A DNA stretch of 22,096 bases from JBBSOW01 sp038259365 (GTDB taxonomy: Bacteria > Actinomycetota > Actinomycetes > Propionibacteriales > Propionibacteriaceae): positions 1-22,096 of the forward strand of contig JBBSOW010000050.1 in NCBI GenBank assembly GCA_038259365.1, read 5' to 3'. Positions within the stretch are counted from its first letter, which is position 1. The number at the start of each line of letters is the position of its first letter. The position numbers and the translations under genes are program-made. A model generated the notes under the pieces. That model saw nothing but the letters and a program-made list of their open reading frames with translations. It was not told where the DNA came from and did no database searches. Positions 21,576 to 22,096 of the stretch are shown here, in pieces.

Positions 21576-22096
21576 GGGGCCCAGAGCCTAGCGGGGCGTT
21601 TGCCTCTCGGGGGTTCCCGGCCCCGACTCCAGCGGGTTATCTGTCCCGAAAGGTTTTGAGATCCCGGCCTCGGTCATGGACTACCCGCCTGTTTGTGGGG
21701 GCCAAGCCCTGCGAGTACGGAGGAATGTTCGCAGACGGGCTGGCGGGTTGTGAGGATCTGCTGTCCTGGTGGAACGCCTAGTGGAGGCGCCCCCCAGGTT
21801 GTGGGAGGACCGCGCGCCATTGGGATCGATGGGCTGGCGGTCCAGCAGTTTCAGGTGCCGCTGGACCTCGCAGCAGACCATGTACTGATCGCCTTCTCGC
21901 GGAACTGCGGTTGAGGTGAACGCTGAGGATAGCGCTAGACGAAGCGTCACGGTCCCACCTGGTCGTTCGTCGACCTGGAGCTCGACCTGTTGGGAACGAC
22001 CCCTGCCGAGACCAGGGCAGCGAACTCGTCGCGGTCCACCACGGCAGCCTCACCGCACGCTCGACCAAGTGCTCGCGGACTACCCCTACCTTGAGC
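21576..22096. other. Gene-poor end of the window
   Basis: No complete gene is supported. Small frames on both strands lack ribosome sites and recognisable domains. The protein-like stretch at the very end is listed separately. The region looks like eroded accessory DNA continuous with the truncated kinase fragment. Confidence 0.4.
22054..22095 (+). other. Possible DUF433-type antitoxin fragment at the window edge
   Basis: The last 14 codons in this frame read RTLDQVLADYPYLE, resembling the (D/E)xVLxDYPxL motif of DUF433 proteins, which are often antitoxins. The upstream part in the same frame does not look like the rest of the family, so it could be a frameshifted remnant or chance. The window ends here. 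Confidence 0.25.

Noticed and set aside
1..22096. CRISPR arrays, tRNA or rRNA genes, prophage genes
   Set aside because: No regularly spaced repeats, no RNA gene sequences and no phage structural or integrase genes were recognised on either strand.

Overview
This window comes from a high-GC actinobacterium. The evidence is the very GC-rich codon third positions, a bacterial XPB helicase beside a helicase-associated protein, a DUF3027 gene coupled to a cold-shock gene, a DUF222/HNH (13E12-type) gene, and several genes whose TAnnnT -10 box lies only 6-8 bases before the ATG (the leaderless style common in this phylum). The sequence does not allow a safe call below phylum. It looks like ordinary chromosome with one decayed insertion sequence and a degraded right-hand end.

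Layout. Bases 2-1967 hold the end of a respiratory nitrate reductase operon: narH (C-terminal part), narJ and narI, joined by 4-base ATGA overlaps. A convergent, membrane-anchored protein of unknown function follows (1978-2895, minus). Next is a VapBC-type toxin-antitoxin pair (2967-3610, minus). Bases 3913-5110 are an IS256-family insertion sequence whose ends I could define: 27-bp terminal inverted repeats and a perfect 8-bp target duplication. Its transposase is dead, with several frameshifts and an internal deletion. Just beyond lies a DUF222/HNH endonuclease-like gene (5243-6526) with a good leaderless promoter.

Bases 6544-11652 (minus) hold three genes in series: a Pro/Asn-rich multi-pass membrane protein, a helicase-associated protein, and the XPB helicase, which is probably a DNA repair factor. 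Divergent from this block is larE (11693-12562), a sulfur transferase for the nickel-pincer cofactor. It is followed by a cspB-like cold-shock gene with its own promoter and a leader of about 115 nt, translationally coupled to a DUF3027 gene, and then pyruvate carboxylase (13993-17391).

The right-hand accessory unit is a three-gene minus-strand operon (20082 to 17467): a Rieske oxygenase, a small cupin/HutD-like protein of unknown role, and a flavin/2Fe-2S reductase. A GntR/FCD regulator (20159-20845) is transcribed divergently. Together they look like a regulated two-component oxygenase for an aromatic compound, of the vanillate-demethylase type; the substrate is not known. The 76-bp gap between the operon and the regulator carries a palindrome that overlaps both predicted promoters.

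Beyond 20846 the sequence is poor in intact genes: a truncated P-loop kinase-like fragment (21192-21575) and a possible DUF433-like tail at the window edge. I found no wholly new system. The most distinctive items are the Rieske operon with its unexplained middle gene and shared operator/promoter, and the precisely bounded dead IS.
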